DNA from: Nostoc sp. CHAB 5844
GTDB taxonomy: Bacteria > Cyanobacteriota > Cyanobacteriia > Cyanobacteriales > Nostocaceae
NCBI RefSeq assembly: GCF_020829595.1
Contig: NZ_JAIVFW010000004.1
Coordinates: forward strand, 159,643-223,642
Length of the DNA stretch: 64,000 nt
Direction of reading: 5' to 3'
Under the pieces are notes generated by a model that saw nothing but the letters and a program-made list of their open reading frames with translations, searched no databases and was not told where the DNA came from. This document shows, in pieces, positions 36,103 through 43,794 of the stretch; the stretch's first letter is position 1; each line of letters opens with the position of its first letter. Made by a program: the position numbers and the translations under genes.

Positions 36103-36165
36103 TAGGATAAATTTAAGAATTTTTCGGTACAAGCCCCATGACTTCATGAATGGGGTAGTTTCATA
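36103..36165. mobile_element. Possible right-end remnant of an IS200/IS605-type element
   Basis: Positions 36134-36155 form a hairpin with CCCCAT and ATGGGG arms, embedded in AAGCCCCATG...GGGGTAGTTTC. This layout resembles the right ends of tnpB-carrying IS200/IS605 elements, where the guide-RNA scaffold also ends. No tnpA or tnpB sequence is found beside it, so it would be a solo end. Assignment is from pattern memory and could be wrong. Confidence 0.35.
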
Positions 36166-36185
36166 CTTCAGTTGACTTTTGACTA

Positions 36186-36806
36186 ATGACTTTATCCAAT
36201 GAATTGTGGGTAGCAAATCAAGATTTAGGGCAAGCTTGTCTAGAGCATCCTTTTGTGCAAGGTATAGCTGATGGTACTCTTGAGCAAGCAAAGTTTGCTT
36301 ACTACGTAGGACAAGATGCTTTTTTCTTAGAAGCTTTTGCTCGTGCTTACAGCATCGCCGCAGCTAAAGCACCAGATTGGAAAGGATTTACTATATTTAA
36401 CAACTTAGTTGGTGGAGTTTTAGCAGAATTACAACTACATCAAAGCTATGCAGCCCTGTGGGGAGTCAATTTGCACTCTGTAGAACCAGGCGTAGACACC
36501 CGCCGTTATACAGATTTTTTGTTAGCTACAGCTTGGGGTAGCGATGTCGGTTTAACGGCTGCGGCGATGTCACCCTGTATGCGTTTGTATGCCTTTTTGG
36601 GAGAACAGTTAGCTAGTGATGGTATTCCTAATCATCAGTATGCAGATTGGATTCGGACTTACAGTAGTACAGATTTTCAACCACTAACACAACAATTAGA
36701 AAGTTTGGTGGATAACTACGCCACTAATACAGCTTTAGTTCATTCAACTTACCGTTACGCTATGCTCTGCGAACGTGATTTTTTTCAAGCTGCCTGGACA
36801 CTGTAA
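36186..36806 (+). CDS. TenA family protein (thiaminase II-like)
   Basis: A 206-residue all-helical TenA protein. The start LSNELWVANQDLGQACLEHPFVQGIADGTL and FAYYVGQDAFFLEAFARAYSIAA match the family, and the cysteine of the active site is present in AAMSPCMRLYAFLGEQL, together with the C-terminal HSTYRYAMLCERDFFQAAW. TenA proteins hydrolyse aminopyrimidines for thiamine salvage. No thi gene or TPP riboswitch is seen next to it, so regulation is unclear. The ATG at 36186 overlaps repeat DNA. Confidence 0.9.
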   Translation: MTLSNELWVANQDLGQACLEHPFVQGIADGTLEQAKFAYYVGQDAFFLEAFARAYSIAAAKAPDWKGFTIFNNLVGGVLAELQLHQSYAALWGVNLHSVEPGVDTRRYTDFLLATAWGSDVGLTAAAMSPCMRLYAFLGEQLASDGIPNHQYADWIRTYSSTDFQPLTQQLESLVDNYATNTALVHSTYRYAMLCERDFFQAAWTL

Positions 36807-36980
36807 GAGCTTTGTTATACCTATTGATGCAATCTCTAGCTATTCAAGAATCTAGCTGTATAGTTCTTTAGCTTTGAGCATATAATCCTCTTGAGATGAA
36901 GAAAATCATAATATGCTGGCAAAACTTTAATTTCATGAAAAGGTTGAATCAAATTAAATATCTATTATAAGGATACAAGG

Positions 36981-37313
36981 ATGAAAATTTTTTTGAATTT
37001 ATGTTTTGAGGTCGTCATAGCAGCATTAGTTATTATACAGCAATTCCCGATATTATGCAATACAGTTTTTCTTCTTACCCCTCTCCTAGCATCGCTTTCA
37101 GCTTTGAGGATGTACCTCATAGCTGCCGGAAGTGCTGTATATCTAACACCAGAGGTGACTAGAGGAAATAGTTTGCTTCTAAACCTTGAATGGTTTTTGA
37201 TGAGGATAATTGCTGCTGATTTCTGTTTTTACGTCTCCCATTGGCTATTTCACCGAAAGTTCTTGCATAAAATACATCTTAAACATCATGAGTTTGCCGA
37301 CTTGGCAATATAG
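36981..37313 (+). pseudogene. Truncated sterol desaturase / fatty acid hydroxylase-like gene
   Basis: The 110-residue frame has two or three N-terminal hydrophobic segments and the first two histidine boxes of the family, HWLFH and HLKHH, in YVSHWLFHRKFLHKIH. It then stops at 37311-37313, where a full member continues for about 100 residues to the last HxxHH box. No continuation occurs in other frames before the HxlR gene begins at 37334. The product lacks essential iron ligands and cannot be an active hydroxylase. Confidence 0.75.
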
Positions 37314-37333
37314 TCACTCACTAAAAAGTAACG

Positions 37334-37672
37334 ATGAAAGCAGAAGCAGAAAACGATCGCAGGCTAACTTGTGAAGTAGAAACTACCCTTAAGGTAATTG
37401 GCGGACGCTGGAAAGTTTTAATTATTAGAGAATTAATTACTGGTGTCAAACGCTTTGGTGAATTGCAACGAGCTTTACCTGGAATCACGCAAAAGATGTT
37501 GACTCAGCAACTTAGAGAAATGGAGGAAGATGGTATAGTCCATCGCCAAGTTTATGCACAAATACCTCCAAAAGTAGAATATTCACTCACACCATTAGGA
37601 GAAAGTCTTAAACCCATTCTTTATGCTATGCACGACTGGGCTGTTGAGCATTTACAGCAGAATTCAGAATAA
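37334..37672 (+). CDS. HxlR family transcriptional regulator
   Basis: A 112-residue winged-helix regulator. The family signature is clear: EVETTLKVIGGRWKVLIIREL, RFGELQRALPGITQKMLTQQLREMEEDGIV and PPKVEYSLTPLGESLKPIL. HxlR proteins often sense reactive electrophiles or redox state and control the neighbouring gene. Here the neighbour 20 bases upstream is the truncated desaturase gene, so its original target may have been lost. The cysteine at about residue 14 (RLTCEVE) is at the usual HxlR position. Confidence 0.92.
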   Translation: MKAEAENDRRLTCEVETTLKVIGGRWKVLIIRELITGVKRFGELQRALPGITQKMLTQQLREMEEDGIVHRQVYAQIPPKVEYSLTPLGESLKPILYAMHDWAVEHLQQNSE

Positions 37673-37763
37673 GAACAGGCTCTATACTCGTTAAGCGTTG
37701 CTATAACGCACCCTACAATTTAAGCTTTACTTTATAATCATCTCTAATACGTATGATTATTAT

Positions 37764-38156
37764 TTAATTATTTTGCAAATATTCAATTGCTGCTGCTAAT
37801 TTTGAAGGATAGCCTTCAGCAAATCTTTCAAACCATAGTCCTTCTGGTGAGAAAGGATCTAATTTTTCTAACCATTCTTGTGCTTGTTTTTGCAAAACTT
37901 CTAATTGTTGGGCTTTGATTTTTTCTTGTCGAATGCGTTTTTGTTCTAGTTCTTGTTGTCTTCGCAACTCCTCGGCTGCTGCTTGCGCTTCGACATCAGC
38001 TTTTACTTCCGCCAAAATATTATCAATGATAGATTGTGATTTAGGTAGCGAGGGGATGAATGGCGGTATGACATCTGGTTTTGGCTGTTGTGGTGTCGGT
38101 TTTCCTGGCTCATATTCCGCTTTGAGTTGAGCTAATAGTTGATCAATAGAGTCCAT
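37764..38156 (-). CDS. Slr1339-like salt-stress protein
   Basis: A 130-residue soluble protein. It begins MDSIDQLLAQLKAEYE, then a proline-rich linker (about 17-38), SIIDNILAEVKADVEAQ, a long coiled coil rich in Gln, Glu, Arg and Lys (about 55-95) and a conserved C-terminus DPFSPEGLWFERFAEGYPSKL. The layout matches the cyanobacterial family I recall as salt stress protein Slr1339. Molecular function unknown. It is the most downstream member of a minus-strand group with two VWA genes. Confidence 0.75.
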   Translation of the reverse strand: MDSIDQLLAQLKAEYEPGKPTPQQPKPDVIPPFIPSLPKSQSIIDNILAEVKADVEAQAAAEELRRQQELEQKRIRQEKIKAQQLEVLQKQAQEWLEKLDPFSPEGLWFERFAEGYPSKLAAAIEYLQNN

Positions 38157-38234
38157 TTTTTTAATTCGTAATTCGTAATTTTCTTATTACAAAGGTTTTA
38201 GAATAATTAGACTAAAGACTAGGCGTTAGTCTTT

Positions 38235-38855
38235 TTAATCGTTAATGGCATTAAGTAGAACTTCTGACAAACTTAAATCTTCCATATCTTCCATTGTGAT
38301 GGTGTCACAAATATCGAATTTTGCACCAGCGCTTTGCAGTTCATCATCTAAGACTTTGAGAAACCGAGTAGCTTGTTGATCTGAGCCTACTTGAATAAAG
38401 GAAATTGCTAGTTCTTCATCTTTGTCCATACGACGAGAAGCTTCTATAATTACCTTCATGACTGCTTTGCGATCGTCTGGTTCACCGTCAGTCACTACTA
38501 AAATTGTTTCCCCGTTTAGCTTTGTTGTACCAGCAGCTTTGCGTTGAAAGTAATCATCAGTGGCGTGTTTCAATACTACGGCTAAGTCTGTAGTGCCTGA
38601 TGGATCATTTTCTTGAAAAATTTGTGTAACTTTACTAGCAGTTACATTTTCATAGCGCTTAAATTTTCCCGAAAACACATAAATAGTAATACCATCAGGA
38701 TCAAATTGTTCACACTTACTAGCTAAAGCCAAAGTAGATTCTTGAGCTGCAACCCATCTGCTTCTACCACCCTTTTGGTCTGGGGTTGCCATGCTGCCAC
38801 TTTTATCAATAATTAAAGTATAATCTCGGCTTTCCAGCATAACTAAGTTCTCCAA
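38235..38855 (-). CDS. VWA domain protein (paralogue 1)
   Basis: A 206-residue protein that is one von Willebrand factor A domain. The metal-ion-dependent adhesion site is complete: DKSGS near residues 13-17, the threonine in PSGTTDLAVVL and the aspartate in LVVTDGEPDD. There is no signal peptide, so it is cytosolic. It is closely similar to the next gene (201 residues), with the same DxSxS surroundings and C-terminal FDICDTITMEDMEDLSL, so the pair arose by tandem duplication. Such proteins bind partners through a divalent cation. Confidence 0.9.
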   Translation of the reverse strand: MENLVMLESRDYTLIIDKSGSMATPDQKGGRSRWVAAQESTLALASKCEQFDPDGITIYVFSGKFKRYENVTASKVTQIFQENDPSGTTDLAVVLKHATDDYFQRKAAGTTKLNGETILVVTDGEPDDRKAVMKVIIEASRRMDKDEELAISFIQVGSDQQATRFLKVLDDELQSAGAKFDICDTITMEDMEDLSLSEVLLNAIND

Positions 38856-38908
38856 TTAGTTATTGGTCATTTGTCATTTGTGAATAAACTAAATTGACTA
38901 TTGACAAA

Positions 38909-39514
38909 TCAATCTGTAATCGCATTCATCAATACATCTGCAAGACTCATGTCTTCTAAGTCTTCTAAAGTGATGGTATCGCAGATATCGAATTTAGCGC
39001 CGACACCTTGCAATTGATCATCTAAAGCTTTAAGAAATTTAGTGGCTTGTGGATCTGAGCCTACTTGAATGATAGATATTGCTAATTCCTCATCCCGCTC
39101 CATTTGACGAGTCGCCTGGATAATTACTTCAAATACGGCTTTGCGATCGTCGGGTTCACCATCAGTAATTACTAATATTGTTTCACCATTGGCTTTAGTT
39201 TTACCTGTGGCTTTACGTTGAAAATAATTATTGGTTGCATCAAGGAGTACAGCGGCTAAGTTGGTAGTACCAGCAGGGTCATTTTCTAGGAAAATCTGTC
39301 CGACTTTAGCTGAGGTAACATCGTCGTAACGTTTAAATCTGCCAGAAAATACGTAAACTGTGATGCCGTCTGGGTCAAATTGTTCGCATTTCCTTGCCAA
39401 AGCTAGAGTAGACTCTTGAGCTATTTCCCATCTACTTCTACTACCTACTTGGTCAGGTGTGGACATACTACCGCTTTTGTCCAGGATTAATGTATAGTCG
39501 CGATCGCTCATCAT
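38909..39514 (-). CDS. VWA domain protein (paralogue 2)
   Basis: A 201-residue VWA protein with an intact MIDAS (DKSGSMSTPDQ, PAGTTNLAAVL, LVITDGEPDD). It stands 53 bases upstream of its paralogue, separated by heptamer repeats. The sequence differs mainly in surface residues; a threonine-aspartate in the second motif is threonine-asparagine here (TTNL against TTDL). The two may form a heterodimer or have different partners. An upstream 577-base gap separates it from the Tudor-knot gene. Confidence 0.9.
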   Translation of the reverse strand: MMSDRDYTLILDKSGSMSTPDQVGSRSRWEIAQESTLALARKCEQFDPDGITVYVFSGRFKRYDDVTSAKVGQIFLENDPAGTTNLAAVLLDATNNYFQRKATGKTKANGETILVITDGEPDDRKAVFEVIIQATRQMERDEELAISIIQVGSDPQATKFLKALDDQLQGVGAKFDICDTITLEDLEDMSLADVLMNAITD

Positions 39515-40091
39515 ATCTTCCTCTAAATTGTTATCTTTTGCTACTAGTCTAGTCTACGAGTCTTGTAATTCTGCACACCTTTTAGGCATAAGTTAAAGGA
39601 CGTATAGCAGTTAACAGGTGACAGGTGACAGGTGAGCCACTGCGGTGGACGGGTTTCCGAGGCACTCCTTTGGGCGGCTTTGCCGACTTGAAGGAAGTGC
39701 CGTCGGCATAAAGCAAGTGGCGAACCCGAACAGTGACAGGTTTAAAAGCCTTGTGGGATCTAAGTTTTATCATCTGTTGATGTCTTAAACTATGCTTCGC
39801 TTGCCATAACATAAATTTTGTAAAAGTACAGAAATACTAGTCCTGGATAATTGCCACTACGATACTCAAGATATAATGATCCTGCAAATCGATAGTGAAA
39901 AGCAATAGTTTGTTTACCAAGAAATGGTGCTAGATCCCACCGCAGATATGCCATTGTCAAAACAGCAGCAACCACAAAAACCTAGAATGCCTATTAGTTA
40001 AATCTGATTAAAACTTCAATATTATTTTTGTGCGAATAATTATGGCACAGGGCGTTAATATATACTCGCCAACCCTGTGCCGATTAAATAG
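39515..40091. repeat. Repeat-rich gap between VWA and Tudor-knot genes
   Basis: Positions 39600-39740 hold heptamers (ACAGGTG) and a GC-rich palindromic patch (TTTGGGCGGCTTTGCC, GGACGGGTTTCCG, GCGAACCCG). From 39790 to 39975 a minus-strand frame of 61 codons (AFHYRFAGSLYLEYRSG) looks partly protein-like but has no family or ribosome site. A small inverted repeat CACAGGG / CCCTGTG near 40048-40080 may mark the end of the Tudor-knot gene. Confidence 0.5.
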
Positions 40092-41423
40092 TTAGCGAAT
40101 TTCTTCCAAATCTAACCACTCATCATAAGATGAGTCATAACCGAGGTAATGAACAAAGTATTGCTGACCACGAATTTCCTCAATTGTTGCAGTATACCAA
40201 GCTTCTTGCTCTTCATCCCAGCATTTTACTTTTTGACCAAGTGCAAATCCATGATCATCAGATGATTCATGAGCGCGAATCCGAATTTCTTCCTCGCCAA
40301 CCCACTCATCAGAAGATGAACCATAGCCAACATAATTAATAAAGAATTGGTCATCTTTAATTTTCTGAATTGTGGCTTTATACCATTCTGCCTCTTCTTC
40401 GTCCCAGACTTCTACTGTGTTATTCACTGCATACTGGGTGGTATTTGGTTTAGCAGCAGAGGAGGTATCTTGTGTTTGTGGCTTTTGTGCTTCTTCGGCA
40501 ATTTCCGCTTTGACTAGATTATGAGCTTGTAAAATTAAGCTACGAGCGATGGTTTGAATACCTGTATGCTCAAAGTAATTTGTAGTTTGATCTAAGAATG
40601 CGGCTACAAAGTCTAAATTATCGTCAGCAATCTGAATAAAACTACTCAAACCATTAGCAATTGATTGTGGAGTTATACCTGTCTTGGCTACAAGATTATT
40701 CATCCAGCCTTGCACAGAGTTGAAACCTTGGGCAATAAAACCAACTTTATCTGAGGGACTATTACCTGGTAAAGAATTATTGACGGCTTGGAAGATGGGA
40801 TTTTGCGCGATCGCATTACCAGCATCAGCACCACTAATCAATTCTTGAATTTTACTGATAAAATCTGGGCCGAGAGGCAAAATACCATCAATACAAACCA
40901 ACGCTGCCATCCGCATCAGGGAAGCATTTTGATAGTTGTTAGCCAAAGTATTGGCAAATTCTTGGGGGTTAGGTTGGGGAATACCGTTGATTTTGCAGAA
41001 GGCGATGATTTCAACAGTGATTTTCAGTACTAAATCAATTGTTTGCGTGACATCGGCTTTGGGCGTAATGTTGCCTAAGAAAGAGAGAAAGCCGATTTTT
41101 TCACCAACTTTATTCGCCAAAGCCGCAGTCGCCATTGCTGTGTCGGCTTTATCTATAATTTGATAAAGTTTGACAGCTGCTTGATAGCCGTGTTGCGGAT
41201 CTAAATATAAACTATTGGCGCGATCGCGGATTCTTTGGATTACTTTAGCATCAGTTTCGCCAGTAATAGTACGAACACTGTTGTCAAATCCCACCAAATT
41301 ATCCCACTGTCCTGGTGCGACAAAATCGAGGGCTTTTAAAACTTTGACAGTAATATTGTCACTGGGTAACTCGTCAACTAACTGAATAATGGATTTATCC
41401 ATAAGTAAGTCCTTGTGAAACAA
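40092..41423 (-). CDS. Protein with two C-terminal Tudor-knot (chromo-barrel-like) repeats
   Basis: A 443-residue protein. Residues 1-300 are helical and of no family I recognise (IIQLVDELPSDNITVKVLKAL at the start). About 300-335 is a Gln/Thr/Ser-rich linker. Two similar repeats follow, about 336-382 and 396-443, each with an opening W-D-E-E, then W-Y-x-A-T-I, then F-x-x-Y-x-G-Y and S-S-x-D-E-W. This is the pattern of the Tudor-knot domain of eukaryotic MYST/MSL3 proteins, which binds RNA or methylated peptides. It is cytosolic and lies upstream of the VWA pair on the same strand. Confidence 0.75.
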   Translation of the reverse strand: MFHKDLLMDKSIIQLVDELPSDNITVKVLKALDFVAPGQWDNLVGFDNSVRTITGETDAKVIQRIRDRANSLYLDPQHGYQAAVKLYQIIDKADTAMATAALANKVGEKIGFLSFLGNITPKADVTQTIDLVLKITVEIIAFCKINGIPQPNPQEFANTLANNYQNASLMRMAALVCIDGILPLGPDFISKIQELISGADAGNAIAQNPIFQAVNNSLPGNSPSDKVGFIAQGFNSVQGWMNNLVAKTGITPQSIANGLSSFIQIADDNLDFVAAFLDQTTNYFEHTGIQTIARSLILQAHNLVKAEIAEEAQKPQTQDTSSAAKPNTTQYAVNNTVEVWDEEEAEWYKATIQKIKDDQFFINYVGYGSSSDEWVGEEEIRIRAHESSDDHGFALGQKVKCWDEEQEAWYTATIEEIRGQQYFVHYLGYDSSYDEWLDLEEIR

Positions 41424-41558
41424 AACCTTAATTGATAGAGTTCCCTAACCAGACAATAAAGTAACTTCCTTGATATCTATTGACTTCATACATCTAAAAA
41501 GCACTGTAAAATATTGGCATTAGCAACCCAAACACACAAGCGACAATTGGAAACCATC

Positions 41559-42374
41559 ATGGTAGCCGCACCCCAGCGCCAAACTCCTGTCGTCACTTGG
41601 GAAAAACTCCCAGATGATTTTATTCTGCCCGACGATCCTGTGGAAAATATTCAACAACCTTTTTTGGCAGCAGCTTTAACAGAGGCTTTAGCTACAGCAA
41701 ATCGCATCCAGCCAGAAATGCTGGTTGCATCTAATTTTGGACTCGTCGCTAATATTAATCAAAAAACTGTTGTCAAAGCACCAGATTGGTTGTACGTACC
41801 GCGTGTCTTACCAGTAGGCGCAGGTGTCATTAGGCGCAGCTACACACCCAACACAGAAGGTGAAAACGTGGCTGTGGTGATGGAGTTTCTTTCAGACACC
41901 GATAACGCAGAATATTCGATTCGTCCTACCTTTCCTTATGGAAAACTATATTTTTACGAACAAATATTGCAAGTTCTCGTTTATGTAGTTTTCAATCCTT
42001 ATGAAGTCACCTTAGAAGTACATCGTCTAGAAAATGGACGATATGTTTTGCAAGCACCAACACAATCAGGACAATTTTGGATTCCTGAGTTGGAATTATT
42101 TTTAGGAATTTGGCGAGGAACTCGCTTAGGTTTCAACATTTATTGGTTGCGATGGTGGGATGAAGCAGGTAATTTGTTGCTGTGGGGTTCCGAACAAGCT
42201 GAACAAGAACGTCAACGGGCTGAACAAGAACGTCAACGGGCTGAACAAGAACATCAACGGGCTGAACAAGAACGTCAACGCGCCGATGATGCGATCGCCC
42301 AACTAGAAATTGAACGTCAGCGCCAAACAGCCTTACTAGCAAAGTTACAGGAATTAGGTATCGATGCAGAGTGA
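41559..42374 (+). CDS. Uma2 family protein with heptad-repeat tail
   Basis: From ATG 41559 the protein has 271 residues. Residues 1-200 are a Uma2 domain of the variant that begins VTWEKLPDDFILPDDPVENI, with PDWLYVPRV and VVMEFLSDTDNAEY as its acidic sites. Residues 205-245 are four units of RAEQERQ, ending in a coiled coil (LEIERQRQTALLAKLQELG). A TTG at 41514 would extend the frame by 15 residues without family support. The tail suggests oligomerisation. Confidence 0.85.
   Translation: MVAAPQRQTPVVTWEKLPDDFILPDDPVENIQQPFLAAALTEALATANRIQPEMLVASNFGLVANINQKTVVKAPDWLYVPRVLPVGAGVIRRSYTPNTEGENVAVVMEFLSDTDNAEYSIRPTFPYGKLYFYEQILQVLVYVVFNPYEVTLEVHRLENGRYVLQAPTQSGQFWIPELELFLGIWRGTRLGFNIYWLRWWDEAGNLLLWGSEQAEQERQRAEQERQRAEQEHQRAEQERQRADDAIAQLEIERQRQTALLAKLQELGIDAE
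42198..42281 (+). repeat. Four 21-bp in-frame repeats in the Uma2 gene
   Basis: Units of 21 bases (GCTGAACAAGAACGTCAACGG) start at 42198, 42219, 42240 and 42261; one base differs in the third. Each encodes one heptad of the coiled-coil tail (AEQERQR). Near-identity at the DNA level implies recent expansion, and the copy number is likely to vary between strains. Confidence 0.9.
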
Positions 42375-42406
42375 AACAATTTTGAATTGATGGCTTTTTC
42401 ATCAAA

Positions 42407-42436
42407 AAACTCCCTCAGTTTTACTGAAGGAGGTTT
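42407..42436. terminator. Bidirectional terminator between Uma2 and M50 genes
   Basis: AAACTCCCTCAGT and ACTGAAGGAGGTTT form a stem with one bulge around TTT, 32 bases after the Uma2 stop and 27 bases before the convergent M50 stop. A and T runs flank the stem on both sides, so it can serve both transcripts. Confidence 0.65.
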
Positions 42437-42463
42437 GAGAAGGAGTATTTAGTGATGAGATGC

Positions 42464-43597
42464 TTATGCAGCGTTAGGTACAGCTTGACCTTGCAATAGT
42501 TGAATAATCGCTGCTTTTTCTAAAATCCCCACTAGTACGCCATTTTCTCGAATCACAGCTAAAGCTGATAGTTTTTGTTGTTCGAGTAGCTGGATGACTT
42601 CTAAGAGGGGTTGATCTGATTGTACTGTGGTGGATACAGCAACTGGGCGCATGATTTCTCTAACTTGAGTTGCTGTCCATTGTGTTGTCGGGATGGTTCG
42701 CAAGTCATCCAGGGCAACTGCACCTACTAATTGTCCTTGATCATCTGTGACTAAGAACCGTCGCCAGTCTTGTTTGTGCAGAATCTGTTCATCAGCAAAT
42801 TCTCTCAAGCTGAGGTTTGCAGATATGATTGGGCTATTATTTGTAACGACATCTGCGGCTGTTAAGCCATCAAGTTTTGCTTGCACTCTGGCAAATTGGG
42901 CTGCATTCCCGGCATTTTGCAGTAAGAAAAAGCCGATGAGCAAATTCCAGAAGTTAGCTGCACTGCCGAAGAAGATGAGTGGAAGTATACCAGAAGCGAT
43001 CGCCACCCAACCAAATATCTGTCCAACTCGGCTGGCAAAGGTCACACCTTTATAAGGATTACCTGTGATTTTCCACACAAGAGCTTTGAGGATATTACCA
43101 CCATCCAAAGGTAAGCCAGGAATTAAGTTAAACAGTGCTAAAGCTAAGTTAACCGAAGCTAAAACACCAAGGATTGCTGCCAGTGGCCCAGATACAGGAG
43201 TTGTTACACCGATTGCTGTGACAATTCCACATAATAGTAAGCTAACTAAAGGGCCAGCGATCGCAATCCAAAAAGCTCCTGCGGGAGTTTTCGATTCTTT
43301 TTCTAGGTTTGCCAAACCACCAAAGATAAACAATGTGATAGATTTAACATCAATTCCTTGGCGCAAGGCAACAAAGCTATGTCCTAATTCGTGGGCGACG
43401 ACAGAAGCAAACAATAACAGCGCTGTCATCAATCCAAGGAGCAAAGCTAACCCCCCAGACAATTGAGGAAATTGCGCTAAAAGCCCACTACTATAGCTCC
43501 AGGTTACCAAGCCGAAAACCAAAAACCATGACGGATGGATGTAAAACGGAATCCCGAAGAGATTACCAACGCGAATTGTGCCATTCATGTCGTTCAC
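42464..43597 (-). CDS. Site-2 protease family (M50) membrane protease with CBS domains
   Basis: A 377-residue intramembrane metalloprotease. The zinc motif HELGH is in VVAHELGHSFVALRQG near residue 70, and the third ligand region is NLIPGLPLDGGNIL near 160. About six membrane segments occupy residues 15-225. Two CBS repeats follow (about 245-300 and 305-370), which may sense adenine nucleotides. Members cut membrane-bound regulators such as anti-sigma factors. The start MNDMNGTIRVGNLFGIPFYIHPSWFL is typical of the family. Confidence 0.92.
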   Translation of the reverse strand: MNDMNGTIRVGNLFGIPFYIHPSWFLVFGLVTWSYSSGLLAQFPQLSGGLALLLGLMTALLLFASVVAHELGHSFVALRQGIDVKSITLFIFGGLANLEKESKTPAGAFWIAIAGPLVSLLLCGIVTAIGVTTPVSGPLAAILGVLASVNLALALFNLIPGLPLDGGNILKALVWKITGNPYKGVTFASRVGQIFGWVAIASGILPLIFFGSAANFWNLLIGFFLLQNAGNAAQFARVQAKLDGLTAADVVTNNSPIISANLSLREFADEQILHKQDWRRFLVTDDQGQLVGAVALDDLRTIPTTQWTATQVREIMRPVAVSTTVQSDQPLLEVIQLLEQQKLSALAVIRENGVLVGILEKAAIIQLLQGQAVPNAA

Positions 43598-43761
43598 CTT
43601 TAAAAGCTGCCGAGAGACTTACCTTCACCTCTCGATGTCTCTAGTGTAACGAAACGTAACAAAAATTAAAATCAATCAAGAGTTGTGCTTACCGTCCTTG
43701 AAGGTGCGGTTTACCAATTTGAATTTTAGTGAATTAGGTGCTGAAACCGTATGTTCTTGGT

Positions 43762-43789
43762 GTAGAGACGCGAAATTTCGCGTCTCTAC
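43762..43789. terminator. GTAGAGACG-family hairpin beyond rtcA
   Basis: GTAGAGACGCGAAA and TTTCGCGTCTCTAC form a perfect 28-base palindrome six bases beyond the minus-strand rtcA stop. Its core is identical to the copy at 27649. It probably ends or stabilises the rtcA transcript. Confidence 0.65.
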
Positions 43790-43794
43790 TTGAT

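Noticed and set aside
36040..36185. A TPP riboswitch before tenA.
   Set aside because: The expected THI-box segments (CUGAGA and ACCUGAUC-like) are not present; the hairpin there fits an IS-end better.
39790..39975. 61-residue minus-strand frame in the VWA/Tudor-knot gap.
   Set aside because: No family resemblance or ribosome site; kept only as a comment in the gap entry.
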